A stretch of 64,000 bases of DNA from Prado023 sp963714995 (GCA_963714995.1 CAVQQP010000019.1:124001-188000), one strand, 5' to 3'; shown: positions 1-10,173, counted from the stretch's first letter. Made by a program: numbers and translations. The notes: generated by a model not told the origin, from the sequence alone.

Positions 1-609
1 GCCGCGGCGAGGCGTCCCACCATCCTCACGTGGGGACTGCTCGGCCCGGGGAAGGGCATCGAGTGGGCGCTGGAGGCGATGGCGGAGCTGGCCGACCTTG
101 ACCCCCGCCCGGTGTACGAGGTCGTCGGCGAGACCCATCCGCGCGTGGTCGAGTGGGCCGGTGAGGCCTACCGCGAGGGCCTGGAGGCGCAGGTGGCCGA
201 CCTCGACCTCGCCGGTCATGTGGCCTTCGATGGCCGATACCTCGACGGGCCGACCCTGCGGAGCATCGTGCGGGCAGCCGACATCATCCTGCTGCCCTAC
301 GACTCGCGGGACCAGGTCACCTCCGGGGTGCTCACCGAGGCGGTCGTCGCCGGCAAGCCGGTGGTCTCCACGAGCTTCCCGCATGCCGTCGAGCTGCTGT
401 CGTCAGGGGCGGGGCTCCTGGTTCCCCAGCGCGATCCCGGTGCGATCAGCCGGGCGCTGCGCACGCTGCTCACCGATCCGGCCCTGACCGCTGAGATGGC
501 CCGGACGTCGCGATCGCTCGCCCCGGGCCTGCTGTGGCCGGCCGTGGCAGAGCAGTACGTCGGTGTCGGCGAGGGCCTCGTGGCCGAGGGGGCTCGGTCC
601 GTCGCATGA
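1..609 (+). CDS. GT4-type glycosyltransferase, C-terminal part (5' end outside window)
   Basis: The reading frame is open from base 1, so the N-terminal acceptor-binding half lies upstream. The visible part reads TWGLLGPGKGIEWALEAM and then the donor-binding Rossmann half of a GT-B enzyme. LLPYDSRDQVTSGVLTEAV followed by GKPVVST is the usual GT4 region that contacts the nucleotide-sugar diphosphate and uracil or guanine base. The donor and acceptor cannot be read from the sequence. The stop (607–609) overlaps the ATG of the next gene, so it heads or sits inside a tightly coupled operon with the (alpha/alpha)-barrel protein and the GH130 enzyme. That context points to mannose- or glucose-type glycan metabolism. 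This is inference. Confidence 0.8.
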   Translation, partial: AAARRPTILTWGLLGPGKGIEWALEAMAELADLDPRPVYEVVGETHPRVVEWAGEAYREGLEAQVADLDLAGHVAFDGRYLDGPTLRSIVRAADIILLPYDSRDQVTSGVLTEAVVAGKPVVSTSFPHAVELLSSGAGLLVPQRDPGAISRALRTLLTDPALTAEMARTSRSLAPGLLWPAVAEQYVGVGEGLVAEGARSVA

Positions 610-1631
610 TCAGCCGACGTCTGCCCGTTCCCCGCTTCGACCACCTGGAGCGGCTGACCACCCCGGACGGGCTGTTCGAGCATGCCCTGCTCACCGACCC
701 CCGCGAGGACCACGGGTACTGCCTGGACGACGTGTCCCGCGGCCTGGTGGTGGCGGTCCGTGAGCCGGATCCGACCGCCGAGGTGTCCGGGATGGTGACG
801 ACGTTCCTGCGGTTCACGGCCGAGGCACAGGATGAGGGCGGAGCCTTCCACAACCGCAGGAACACCGACCGGATGTGGACCGACTCCCCGTCCGTCGACG
901 ACCACTGGGGCCGGGCGCTGTGGGCAGTGGGGACCACCGCGGCCCTCGCCTCAGGGGGTGTCCGCGAGCAGGCGCTGGCCGTGGCCTCCACTGGGATGCA
1001 GGTCAGGTCGCCCTGGCCGCGCGCCATGGCCTACGCCGCGCTGGGTGGCGCAGAGGTCCTGCGGACCCTTCCGGGCGACAGGGCCGCGCGGGAGCTCCTC
1101 GTGGATGCGCGGACCCTCCTGGGGCGACCACACATGGCCCACGGATGGCCCTGGCCGGAGCCGCGGCTGACGTACGCCAATGCGGTCCTGCCCGAGGCCC
1201 TCATCGCGATCGGCCACGCCCTGCATGACGACGCGGTCATGGCCCACGGGCTGGACCTCCTGACGTGGTTGCTGCACCTGCAGACGCGCGACGGGCACAT
1301 CTCAGTGATCCCTGCCGGCGGTGCGGAGCCGGGTGATGCCCTGCCGGGCTTCGACCAGCAGCCGATCGAGGTCAGTGCGCTCGCTGAGGCCTGCTGGCGC
1401 GCCCACGAGGCGACCGGTGACTCCCGCTGGGTGGACGCCGTGGACATGTGCGCCACCTGGTTCCTGGGTGCGAACGATGTGGGGCTCACCCTGTACGACC
1501 GGGCGACCGGGGGCTGCTCCGACGGTCTGCACTCGACCAGGATCAACCTGAACCAGGGGGCCGAGTCGACACTGGCCGCGCTGTCGGTGCTGCAGCTGGC
1601 GCGGCGTCCGGCCCTCGTGGCCGCCCGGTGA
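606..1631 (+). CDS. Putative (alpha/alpha)6-barrel carbohydrate-associated protein
   Basis: A 341-residue soluble protein without signal peptide or membrane segments. The ATG at 606 overlaps the upstream stop (ATGA), which fixes the start. The sequence is helical, with repeated aromatic/acidic loops such as GYCLDDVSRG, DDHWGRALWAVG and a C-terminal NLNQGAESTLAAL. This resembles the (alpha/alpha)6 toroids of glycoside hydrolases and epimerases. I cannot assign a catalytic residue set or a reaction. It is sandwiched by overlaps between a GT4 glycosyltransferase and a GH130 gene, so it probably acts on the same glycan. It could be a hydrolase, an epimerase-like enzyme or a non-catalytic partner. 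Confidence 0.6.
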   Translation: MISRRLPVPRFDHLERLTTPDGLFEHALLTDPREDHGYCLDDVSRGLVVAVREPDPTAEVSGMVTTFLRFTAEAQDEGGAFHNRRNTDRMWTDSPSVDDHWGRALWAVGTTAALASGGVREQALAVASTGMQVRSPWPRAMAYAALGGAEVLRTLPGDRAARELLVDARTLLGRPHMAHGWPWPEPRLTYANAVLPEALIAIGHALHDDAVMAHGLDLLTWLLHLQTRDGHISVIPAGGAEPGDALPGFDQQPIEVSALAEACWRAHEATGDSRWVDAVDMCATWFLGANDVGLTLYDRATGGCSDGLHSTRINLNQGAESTLAALSVLQLARRPALVAAR

Positions 1632-3121
1632 CCGGCCGCGAGGCAACGAGAGGGCTGGTCACGCGGACCGACGCCGTGCTGCGACCGGACCCCACACGCG
1701 TCGTCACGAGGCTGTTCCTCCCGGGCCAGGAGATGCTGATCCATGGCTCCTCCCGTGCCACGTCCGTCCTCGATCGAGTCCTGGCCCTGACCGACGAGCA
1801 GGTGGATCGGGCGCTCCGGCACGCCCTCACGGAGTTCGAGGACCGGCATCAGGACCTCGCCGGGACGTTCGCGGAGCGCTTCCGGCTGATCGCCCATCGC
1901 CTCGTCGATCCCGAATCGATCTCCGAGCAACGGCGCCTGCTGATCGGTGCCTACTTCAGCCAGGAGTACGCCGTCGAGTCCGCGGCCCTGTTCAACCCCT
2001 CGATGGTCGTGCACCCGGACCAGTCGGGAGTGCCGTCCGGAGCCACGCGATTCCTGATGAGCGTGCGCGCGGTCGGTGAGGGGCACGTCTCCAGCATCGA
2101 GTTCCGCACCGGGACCATCGACGCCACCGACCGGCTGCTGTTCGACGAGCCCGGGCGCCCGCTGGTCCAGCCGGTTCCCCGTCCTGCGCTGCTCTCCAAG
2201 GCCCAGTTCGTCCACCAGCTGGGTCATCGCGCCGCGGATGGTGGCGACGCGGCCCAGTACGTCCTCGACGAGTTGCCGGAGGTGTTCGATCGTCGCGCGC
2301 TCGACGTGGCCATCTCGACGCTTCGGGGCCAGCGCCTCACCCGAGGCCCGGGCCGACGGGCACGGGAGCGCCTTGAGGCCATCGCCGACTCCCAGTACAC
2401 CGTGGAGTTCCCTGCAGGGTCACACGTCACCGAACGCGTGATCATGCCCGGTGGCCCCGCTGAGAGCCACGGTCTCGAGGACCTGCGGCTGGTCCGGTTC
2501 ACCGAGGCGGACGGCTCGATCACCTACCGCGGCACCTACACGGCCTTCGACGGACGGACCGTCACGCCCGCGTTGCTCACCACCACCGACTTCCTGACCT
2601 TCCACAGCCAGCAGGCAACCGGCCCCGCGGCACAGAACAAGGGCATGGCCCTGTTCCCGAGGGCTGTCGGCGGTCGGTTCCTGGCGCTGTCGCGATGGGA
2701 CCGGGAGACCTCCAGCCTGGCTGAGTCGACCGACATGTGGCACTGGGAGGCGGGGCCCACCCTGCAGCTGCCGAAGAACCCGTGGGAGATCGTCCAGGTC
2801 GGCAACTGCGGGTCGCCGCTGGAGACCCGCGAGGGCTGGCTGGTCCTCACGCACGGCGTGGGTCCGGTGCGCCAGTACGGGATCGGTGCGATGCTGCTGG
2901 ACCTCGATGATCCGACGATCGTCCGCGGCAGCCTGGCCGAGCCGTTGCTCACCCCAACCGCCGACGAGCGCGAGGGCTATGTGCCCAACGTCGTCTACTC
3001 CTGCGGGGCGATGCTCCACGGTGACACCCTGGTGCTGCCCTACGGCTGCAGTGACTCGTCGATCCGGGTCTCGCTGCTGGACCTCGAGGGGCTGCTGGGC
3101 GAACTCCTGCGTCAGGGGTAG
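1628..3121 (+). CDS. GH130 family glycoside phosphorylase or hydrolase
   Basis: A 497-residue protein that starts at GTG 1628, overlapping the previous stop as GTGA. It carries a five-bladed propeller typical of GH130. GLEDLRLVRF (about residues 280–290) holds the Asp used as general acid in this family. Further signatures are the blades around KNKGMALFPRAVGGRF, the segment VGNCGSPLETREGWLVLTHG, and the C-terminal LPYGCSDSSIRV. GH130 enzymes mostly phosphorolyse or hydrolyse beta-mannosides. The phosphate-binding residues that separate phosphorylases from hydrolases were not resolved here, so the reaction stays open. It is the third gene of an overlapping carbohydrate operon. The N-terminal ~140 residues are longer than in the shortest family members. 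Confidence 0.82.
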   Translation: MTGREATRGLVTRTDAVLRPDPTRVVTRLFLPGQEMLIHGSSRATSVLDRVLALTDEQVDRALRHALTEFEDRHQDLAGTFAERFRLIAHRLVDPESISEQRRLLIGAYFSQEYAVESAALFNPSMVVHPDQSGVPSGATRFLMSVRAVGEGHVSSIEFRTGTIDATDRLLFDEPGRPLVQPVPRPALLSKAQFVHQLGHRAADGGDAAQYVLDELPEVFDRRALDVAISTLRGQRLTRGPGRRARERLEAIADSQYTVEFPAGSHVTERVIMPGGPAESHGLEDLRLVRFTEADGSITYRGTYTAFDGRTVTPALLTTTDFLTFHSQQATGPAAQNKGMALFPRAVGGRFLALSRWDRETSSLAESTDMWHWEAGPTLQLPKNPWEIVQVGNCGSPLETREGWLVLTHGVGPVRQYGIGAMLLDLDDPTIVRGSLAEPLLTPTADEREGYVPNVVYSCGAMLHGDTLVLPYGCSDSSIRVSLLDLEGLLGELLRQG

Positions 3122-3235
3122 GCCCGCCGGTCGGGGCGCAACGGCTCGGCCGCGCGGCGCTGTAGCCAGTGGCGGTCCCGGGGCGTACTGTCGTGAGTGC
3201 GGAGCCATTCAGGCTTCCGACCCACGGGAGTCCCG

Positions 3236-3370
3236 ATGGCAGACAAGTCCCCGCGCCAGCACATGGCCAAGAAGTCCGGCAAGTCCCTCAAGGAGAAGCG
3301 CGCCGACAAGCACGCGAAGACCGACCAGCGCAATCAGGTGGCCACGACACTGCCGGACAAGAAGCGCTGA
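3236..3370 (+). CDS. Small basic conserved actinobacterial protein (44 aa)
   Basis: A 44-residue lysine-rich protein beginning MADKSPRQHMAKKSGKSLKE and ending in TTLPDKKR. About a third of the residues are Lys or Arg, with no hydrophobic segment. Short proteins of this form (KSGKSLKEKRA core) recur in actinobacterial genomes as uncharacterised proteins, possibly binding nucleic acid or ribosomes. The function is not known. It follows the GH130 gene by 114 bases on the same strand. The ATG is preceded by GGGAG at a short distance. It is easy to miss because of its length. Confidence 0.7.
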   Translation: MADKSPRQHMAKKSGKSLKEKRADKHAKTDQRNQVATTLPDKKR

Positions 3371-3596
3371 CGAATCCTTCGGTCGGCTGACCCCACCTGC
3401 GGCCCGGGTCGGGGTGGATTCTCGCTGAGTTGGCGGTGTCGGCGCCGGGACGTTCCTCGTTGAGCCGGCAGTCTCGGGTCGAATGCGCTCCCCCGCCATC
3501 CGATGGAACTGTGGACGAACCGGACAAGCCACCCATCAGCGGGACGTATCCTTCTCTGCAGAACTTCCCCGAAATCGGCAGCATGAGGACCCGACC

Positions 3597-4202
3597 ATGA
3601 TCCACTCGCCCAGCCGCGCCCTCGTCGGGGTCCTCGCCGCAGGCCTCCTCCTGGCCGGCTGCTCAGGTGACCCTGACCCGGTGGGCACGAGCCCCAGCGC
3701 GAGCGCCAGCACGAGCGCGAGCCCCTCCCCGTCGCCCACCTCGACGCTGACAGCGGAGGAGCAGCAGGCGTTCGAGGAGGCCACCAAGGTCGTCCTGGCG
3801 TACCGGCAGACGATCACCGACCTCTACAGCGGCGCCCGCACCAACCTGAACGACCTGAACGAGGTAGCCGCCGGGGAATTGCGCGACCAGGACTCACGAA
3901 CATCCAGCAGGAGCCTCAGCGACGGCGTGGCGATCCGAACCCGAGGGCGCGCGACGTCGTGCTCGTCTCCGCCGAGCCGTCGACGTCAACCTCGATGAGC
4001 GATCCCGACACGGTCGTCGTTGCGTGCTTGCATCGACGCGACCGCCGTGACCAGCGTCGAGCCCGGACGGGCGCGTGCACCGGGCATCCGGGAAGAGCTG
4101 GACTACACGGTCACCCGGACCACGTACCTTCCTGCACCCTGGCTGGGCCGTGACTCGAGTCTCCACGGACAGCCGACGACTCGGCGGATCGGCGCATGCT
4201 GA
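3597..4202 (+). CDS. Putative lipoprotein, reading frame broken by several indels
   Basis: It starts at ATG 3597 with MIHSPSRALVGVLAAGLL followed by the lipobox LAGC, so it should be lipidated and anchored outside the membrane. A Ser/Pro/Thr-rich linker (about residues 26–52) leads to a helical domain (TAEEQQAFEEATKVVLAYRQ). After about base 3885 the frame is lost. The continuing protein can be traced as pieces in other frames: VVLVSAEPS near 3957, then ACIDATAVTSV and GIREELDYTVTRTTYLPAP in the 4020–4140 region, and finally a short tail ending near 4200. At least three indels are needed. Either the gene is decaying or, more likely given the rest of the window, the sequence contains errors. 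Function unknown. Confidence 0.5.
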
Positions 4203-5166
4203 CCGCGACCCGGGCGATCGCCTGCCTGCCGGCGTCGTCTGACTCCTGGCTCCGGTTCCGGCGTCCGCCGACAGCTCAGACGGCGACGGCAAGCGTGAGT
4301 GTCGACATGGCGCAGGCGGATATGGCGGAGCGGCCGTCGATGTCACCGCGGGTCACTCCACATCCAGCCCCGGCACTACCTCCGGTGGTGGACCAGGCAC
4401 CACCCAGACCGGCTCCACGTCGCCGGGGAAGCGGGTCTGCACCTACAACGGCGATGAGATCGCGTGCACGTCCGAGTTGGGCGTGTGGTCTGAGGAGCGG
4501 CAGTGCTTCGTGCAGCGGGTCTCCCCGCAGCCGCCGGCCGACCACGCGATCTGGGAGGGTCGCGAGGAGGGGACGATCTATCAGTGCGTGCCGCCGGGTT
4601 CTGCCTTCAGCGCCGGGGTCGGCAACGGGTTCTGGTTCTGGGCGCCCAGCGCGGGTGCCGCTGGCGCCCCCGTCCTGGTGGACCCCGTGACCCTCGCCGA
4701 GAAGGCAGTCGAGCGGATGGACCTCGAGTCCCCGACCATTGGCATGACCCCGCTCAAAGCCGGTGCCCCGCTTCTCGTGGGCATGGACGCCTGGCTCTGG
4801 ATCGACAACGCCGGGCCGCATGGATTCGGACCGATCACCCGAACTGCCACCGCAGGTCCGGTCTCGGTGACTGCGACCGCCGAAGTCACGAAGGTCGTGT
4901 GGGAGCTCGGCGACGGGACCCGATTGACCTGCCGCAGTGAGGGCACACCCTGGTCGCCGGACAAGGGCACCGGTCCCTCGCCGACGTGCGGGCATCGGTA
5001 CCTGATTCCGTCCACGCAGGAGCGGGACGGCACCTTCACCGTCCGTGCGACCGCGTACTGGCAGGTTGAGTGGACCGGCGCTGGGCAGGCCGGCGAGATC
5101 ACCTTCACGATGGACGGCGAACGCGAGCAACCCGTCACCGAGGTGCAGGTCCTCCAGACGAGGTAG
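4196..5166 (+). CDS. Putative secreted protein with PKD-like fold, frameshift near the signal peptide
   Basis: The main frame is open from 4244 to 5166 and contains no good start. The most plausible start is ATG 4196, whose hydrophobic stretch RAIACLPAS continues in the main frame as LLAPVPASADSSD after an indel near 4240. That would give a signal peptide. The mature part has a Gly/Ser/Thr linker, a CTYNGDEIACTSELGVWSEE segment with paired Cys, and a C-terminal half that looks like a beta-sandwich (VTATAEVTKVVWELGDGT, a PKD-like turn). Proteins of this organisation occur next to small lipoproteins in actinobacteria and are uncharacterised. The pair with the upstream lipoprotein suggests a common extracytoplasmic role. 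Confidence 0.5.
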
Positions 5167-5181
5167 CCCCTCCGCCATCCC

Positions 5182-6682
5182 TCACAGACGCCAGCGGGTC
5201 CGGGGGGTGCGGGTGATGGTCCAGGGTGCGCCGTGGTTGGCGGGCCAGGGGGTTCCGGGTGGTGCGCCGGGTTCGGGCCGGGGGACCTGGTCGTTGCCGG
5301 TGGTCGGGATGATGGTCCACATCCCGAGATCGACCTGGCGGTGATGTGCCCAACAGAGCAGCGCCATGTTCGGCAGGTCGGTGTTCCCGCCTGCCGCCCA
5401 GTCCTCGACATGATGTGTCTGGCAGGCCTCGGCGGGGATCCCGCACCCGGGGATGATGCACCCGCGGTCCCGGGCGGCCAGCGCGCGGCGCTGCGCGGGG
5501 GTGGCGGTGCGGGCGGTCCGCCCGACGGCCAGCGGGATCCGGGTCCCCAGCAGGGTCCTGGCCAGCTCGGCGATCCGCGCTGCCGCGGAGGGCACCAGCG
5601 GCGCGCCCTCCCGGTCAGCGGCCGCGTCGGCAACCGCTGCGGCGGCAGCCTGAGCCGGGTCATCAGCGGACGCGCCGGCGGCCACGAGGAATTCGGCGAC
5701 CGTGTCAGGGCAGTGCCCCGAATCAACGACGATCGGGGTGACCAGCGCGTCACAGGCGGTGAACCGGGCCTCCGCGTCGGTCAGGGTGTGCCCCCGGGAG
5801 GTGGTCCACACCTGATCCCCGAGGACGGTGGATTCGAGAGTCACCGACACGCTCACCGGTAGCCCGCCGCGGCTGGGGATCGACCCGGTGGCGTGGGCGG
5901 CGTTGACCAGGGCGACCAGCCCGTCGGCGCGCCGTGCGGACGCGGGCACGTGATCGGCCTCGGAGCGCAGCCGTTCGGCGAACGCCTCCACGGCGGCGAT
6001 CACCGCCTCACCCTCCAGGCGGGGCAGCACCCCGGACAGGATCACCGAGTCCGAGGTCAGGGCGAACGACAGCGACCGGCTCTCGTGGGCATCGGCCTCG
6101 CCCGCCTCAGGATCCGACGGCGGGGTCAGGACCCGGATCACCCGAGCCACGAAGTGCGCCACCGCCAACGGGCGACATCTGCCCCCACCACGGGCCCAAC
6201 TCCTCGATCACCGCCGCCATCTGATCGGCGGTCAGCCGATCCGCGTGCCGGGCCAACGCATGCACATGCTCGCTGGTGACCACACCCGTCGCCCACACCT
6301 GCCCCAGGGTCGGATGCGCCTCGGCGAACGCCCCCGCCGTAGCCAAGCGCCGCGCCCATCCCGCCGACCAGCCACGGGCCAGCAGCATCGCCCCGTCCCC
6401 GACCAGCGGGAGGCTCCCCGACGCGGCGGCTGCGACCATCCGCCGGGCCAGCTCGAACTCCACCGACGCCACCGCCGAGCACAGCACCTCCACATCCGCG
6501 GCTGGGCGCTCCCCCGCACCCAGGCCCATGCCCGGCAGCGCACCGCCCGCCACACCGGACAGCTGGGACCACAGCTGCCCGACCTCCGGCGACGCAGCCT
6601 CGGCCCGCACATCGGCCAGCACCGGTGGCCAACCGGTCCCCCGTGCCCTCATCCCGAACCCCTCCCCCTCGTACTCGAACAC
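5182..6682 (-). CDS. DUF222 / HNH endonuclease domain protein, one frameshift
   Basis: About 500 residues, in two frames. The N-terminal part (from ATG 6682) is a DUF222 domain with VEFELARRMVAAAASGSL and the helical stretch ending EELGPWWGQMSP. The second frame continues AVAHFVARVIRVL and ends with an HNH nuclease, RDRGCIIPGC–THHVEDWAAGG–LCWAHH, whose Cys and His residues fit metal and DNA binding. The break is one extra base in a CCC run (minus strand) near 6170. This is the 13E12-repeat type family, found in many divergent copies in actinobacterial genomes. It is thought to be mobile or nuclease-like but is poorly characterised. No flanking repeats were found. It is convergent with the upstream secreted-protein gene. 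Confidence 0.8.
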
Positions 6683-6783
6683 CTGTACGAACGATATCAG
6701 GGGTGGCTGACAACGCCAGAGCCAGCGACCCGACCTGTGGACACCGCAGGGTCACCTGAGCCGGGGCTCGCAATGTTCCAGGA

Positions 6784-7080
6784 TCAGCCAGCCAGATCGG
6801 CGATGTCACCATTGAGGATCATCGCGATCCATGGCGCCACGGAGATCAGGCCGGCAAGCACGTAGATCGCGACGAGCCAACGGCGGTGCGGCGGACGGGT
6901 GATCCAGCGCAGTGCCACAGCCCCGGGGAGGAGGCCAACCCAGGCCACCGCCGGGACGACCAGCAGGATCAGGAAGGGAAGCACATAGAGAGCCACCAGC
7001 TGCCACACCCCGGGACCAGGGGGTGCAGCTCCGTCCGGCTCCTCCTCGGGCCAGCCGTAACTGCCCTGCTCGTCAGTCAT
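6784..7080 (-). CDS. Small membrane protein, two transmembrane helices
   Basis: A 98-residue protein. The ATG at 7080 gives a short acidic N-terminus (MTDEQGSYGWPEEEPDG) followed by two strongly hydrophobic segments (VALYVLPFLILLVVPAVAWV and a C-terminal LVAIYVLAGLISVAPWIAMI). A Pro-rich, Arg-rich loop sits between them. An upstream in-frame start exists but would add a basic, non-conserved extension. The family was not recognised. The 200 bases between it and pgi hold no gene. A weak hairpin (arms 7208–7214 and 7231–7237) could end the pgi transcript. Confidence 0.55.
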   Translation of the reverse strand: MTDEQGSYGWPEEEPDGAAPPGPGVWQLVALYVLPFLILLVVPAVAWVGLLPGAVALRWITRPPHRRWLVAIYVLAGLISVAPWIAMILNGDIADLAG

Positions 7081-7280
7081 GAATCCCCAATCGGACGCTG
7101 GCTGCGATCGTCTCACGAGATCGCCTGCCACTGCGACAAGCATCGTCGCGATCCGTCCAGCCCGATTCCACACGCGGAAGGTCGCCCTCACGGATCCCAC
7201 CGACGCGCCACCCGGTCATGCGTCAGTGAGCGGGTGGTCCACGGTGCCGGCCGAAGATGTGTCCTTGGACTCCCGGCGGC

Positions 7281-8916
7281 CTAGCGGCCCCGCGCCGCCC
7301 GGTACCGGGCGATCAGCGCGTTCGTCGAGGAGTCCAGCGACGCCTCCGCCTCGCCGGTCAGCATCGGGGCGATCGAGTCCGCGACGACCTTGCCGAGCTG
7401 GACGCCCCACTGGTCGTACGGGTTCAGGTCCCAGATCATCCCCTGCACGAAGGTCGAGTGCTCGTACAGCGAGATGAGCGCACCGAGGGTGAACGGGGTG
7501 AGCGACTCGGCCACGAACATGCTGTTGGGCCGGTTCCCGGGCATGACCTTGTGCTCCACGAGGTGCGCCGGCGTCCCGTCGGCCTCCACCTCGGCGGCAG
7601 TCCGCCCGAACGCCATCACCCCGGACTGCGCCAGGCAGTTGGCGACCAGCAGGTCGTGGTGGTTGCCCACCTCATTCACCGGCCGGGCGAAGAAGACGAA
7701 GTCCGCCGCGATGATCGTCGTGCCCTGGTGCAGCATCTGGTAGAAGGAGTGCTGCCCGTTGGTGCCCGGCTCGCCCCAGAACGAGGCGGACGTGTCGTAG
7801 TCCACCGGGTCGCCGGCCGAGGTCACGCGCTTGCCGTTGCTCTCCATGATCATCTGCTGCAGGTAGGCCGGGAACCGCAGGAGGTACTGGTCGTAGGGCA
7901 GCACGACGTGGTCCGCGGTACCCAGGAAGTTGCGGTTCCACACGCACAGCAGGCCGTGCAGCACGGGAAGGTTCTCGCGCAACGGCGCGGTCCGGAAGTG
8001 CACGTCCATCGCATGCAGCCCGGCCAGCAGCTCGCCGAAGCCGTCCGGGCCGATGGCGATCATCGTCGACAGGCCGATCGCCGAGCTCATCGAGTAGCGC
8101 CCGCCGACCCAGTCCCAGAAGCCGAACATGTTGGCCGTGTCGATGCCGAACTCGGCCACCTTCTCGGCGTTCGTCGAGATCGCCACGAAGTGCCGGGCCA
8201 CCGCGGCCGCGTCCCCGCCCAGACCGGCCACCAGCCAGTCGCGTGCCGTCCGTGCGTTGGTCATCGTCTCCTGCGTCGTGAACGTCTTGGACGCCACCAG
8301 GAACAGGGTCTCGGCCGGGTCGAGGTCGCGCGTCTGCTCGACGAAGTCCGAGCCGTCGACGTTCGACACGAAGCGCATCACGAGGTCACGATGCCGACAC
8401 GTGGCGCAGGGCCTGGTAGGCCATGACGGGCCCGAGGTCCGAGCCGCCGATGCCGATGTTCACCACGTTCCTGATCGGCTGGCCCGTGAAGCCCAGCCAG
8501 GTGCCGGCGCGCACCTGGTCGGCGAACGCGCCCATCTTGGCCAGCACCGCATGCACGTCGGCGACGACGTCCTGGCCATCGACCACGAGCGTCGCACCCG
8601 CGGGCAGCCGCAGCGCGGTGTGCAGCACCGCACGGTCCTCGGTGTTGTTGATGTGCACCCCGGTGAACATGGCCTCACGCCGCCCCGCCAGGTCGCGCTC
8701 CTCGGCCAGGGCGATCAGCAGGTCGAGCGTCTCGCCGGTGATCCGCTGCTTGGAGTAGTCCATGTGCCACCCGGCACCGTCGGCGGAGAACGACGCCGCT
8801 CGATCGACGTCGGCGGAGCTGTCGAACAGCTCGCGGACTGTCACCTCGGACATCGTCTCGGCATGCGCGGACAGGGCCTGCCATGCGGCGGCAGAGGTGA
8901 GCGGCGTCTGGGTCAT
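7281..8916 (-). CDS. pgi: Glucose-6-phosphate isomerase, one frameshift
   Basis: It interconverts glucose 6-phosphate and fructose 6-phosphate in the cytosol. The N-terminal piece (ATG 8916) contains NNTEDRAVLHTALR and NIGIGGSDLGPVM, the phosphosugar-binding loop. The second frame resumes with RFVSNVDGSDF and carries SKTFTTQETMTNA, FGFWDWVGGRYS (PGI signature), GEPGTNGQHSFYQ and NPYDQWGVQLGK. The two halves together give about 545 residues, the normal length. The break lies near 8392, where a stop follows ALRHVSAS. Adding or removing one base restores the usual ALRH–RDL junction. As a core glycolysis enzyme it is unlikely to be a true pseudogene. Confidence 0.93.
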
Positions 8917-8943
8917 GGGGTGCCTCCTTCGACGCACCCCAGA

Positions 8944-10173
8944 CTAGGAGAGGTCCACCCCGAGAAGCGTGTCGAGCAGCACCCGCACCTGCCCGGGCGC
9001 CTCCGCCTCGGACCCCACGCCCGCCGCGGCGTCCGCGGCCCAGCGGTCGACCAGGGCCAGCGCACCCGGCGTGTCGAGGTCCTCGGCGATCCGGTCACGC
9101 ACAGCGGCCAGGAGGGCCTCCGAGGACGGCCCACCGGCTGCCTGCACGCCCGCGCGCCACCCGAGGAGCCGTTGTTCCGCGCGCTCCAGGTCCGCCGGGG
9201 TCCACTCCCAGTCGCTGCGGTAGTGGTGGGCCAGCAGGGCCAGGCGCACTGCCGCCGACGGGACCCCCGCGCGCCGCAGCCGGGACACGAACACCAGGTT
9301 GCCCCGCGACTTGCTCATCTTGTGGCCCTCGTAGCCGACCATCCCCGCGTGCACGAAGTGCTGGGCGAACGGCGACTCACCGGTGGCGATCCCCGCCTGG
9401 GCCGAGCACATCTCGTGGTGCGGGAACGCCAGGTCCGAGCCGCCGCCCTGGACATCGAATCCCATCCCGAGGTGGTCCAGCGCGATCGCCGTGCACTCGA
9501 TGTGCCAGCCCGGCCGCCCGTGCCCGAGCTCGGTGTCCCAGGCCGGCTCGTCGGGCCGTGCCGCCTGCCAGAGCATGCAGTCCAGGGGCGTGCGCTTCCC
9601 CGGCCGGGCCGGGTCGCCCCCGCGCTCGGCGAAGATCTCCTGCATCGCGGTCTCGTCGAGCCGGGACACCTCGCCGAACCCGGCCGCCGCCGAGGTCGTG
9701 AAGTACAGGTCGCCGTCCACGTCGTACACCGCGCCGGCGTCACGCAGGCGCCCGATCCACTGCACCACCGACGGGATCGACTCCACCGCCCCGACGTAGT
9801 CCCGTGGGGGGAGCACATTCAGGGCCGCCATGTCCTCGGCGAACAGCGCGGTCTCGGAGCGGGCCAGCTCGCGCCAGTCCTGACCGGTGGCCACGGCACG
9901 CTCGAGCAGCGGGTCGTCGACGTCGGTCACGTTCTGCACGTAGTGCACCTCGTGCCCGAGGTCGCGCCAGTACCGGTTGACGATGTCGAAGGCGATGTAG
10001 GTGGCGGCGTGGCCCATGTGGGTGGCGTCGTACGGGGTGATCCCGCACACGTACATCCGCGCCACCGGGCCGGGAGCGGTGGGCCGGACCTGCTGGCTGC
10101 GGGTGTCGAACAGGCTCAGGACGGGACCCCGACCGGGCAGCGCAACGGGCTCTCGGCCGGTCCAGGACTCCAC
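8944..10173 (-). CDS. mshC: Cysteine:GlcN-Ins ligase (mycothiol biosynthesis)
   Basis: It joins cysteine to the GlcN-inositol precursor of mycothiol, the main actinobacterial thiol, using ATP. The protein is 409 residues and starts at GTG 10173 (MESWTGREP in place of the synthetase N-terminus). It looks like cysteinyl-tRNA synthetase but is shorter. YVCGITPYDATHMGH (residues 41–55) holds the zinc-binding Cys and the HIGH motif, GWHIECTAIALDHLG the second zinc site, and GHKMSKSRGN the KMSKS loop. The anticodon-binding domain of CysS is replaced by a short helical tail. It lies 27 bases downstream of pgi's start on the same strand and is divergent from the SURF1 gene. Its presence supports an actinobacterial host. 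Confidence 0.93.
   Translation of the reverse strand: MESWTGREPVALPGRGPVLSLFDTRSQQVRPTAPGPVARMYVCGITPYDATHMGHAATYIAFDIVNRYWRDLGHEVHYVQNVTDVDDPLLERAVATGQDWRELARSETALFAEDMAALNVLPPRDYVGAVESIPSVVQWIGRLRDAGAVYDVDGDLYFTTSAAAGFGEVSRLDETAMQEIFAERGGDPARPGKRTPLDCMLWQAARPDEPAWDTELGHGRPGWHIECTAIALDHLGMGFDVQGGGSDLAFPHHEMCSAQAGIATGESPFAQHFVHAGMVGYEGHKMSKSRGNLVFVSRLRRAGVPSAAVRLALLAHHYRSDWEWTPADLERAEQRLLGWRAGVQAAGGPSSEALLAAVRDRIAEDLDTPGALALVDRWAADAAAGVGSEAEAPGQVRVLLDTLLGVDLS

Noticed and set aside
3371..3596. A regulatory RNA or riboswitch before the lipoprotein gene
   Set aside because: 226 bases without a gene, but no strong hairpin series or known riboswitch consensus was visible, only a few weak GC stems.
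5182..6682. DUF222-HNH gene as part of a mobile element
   Set aside because: The family is repeated in actinobacterial genomes, but no inverted or direct end repeats, transposase or integrase were found beside it.
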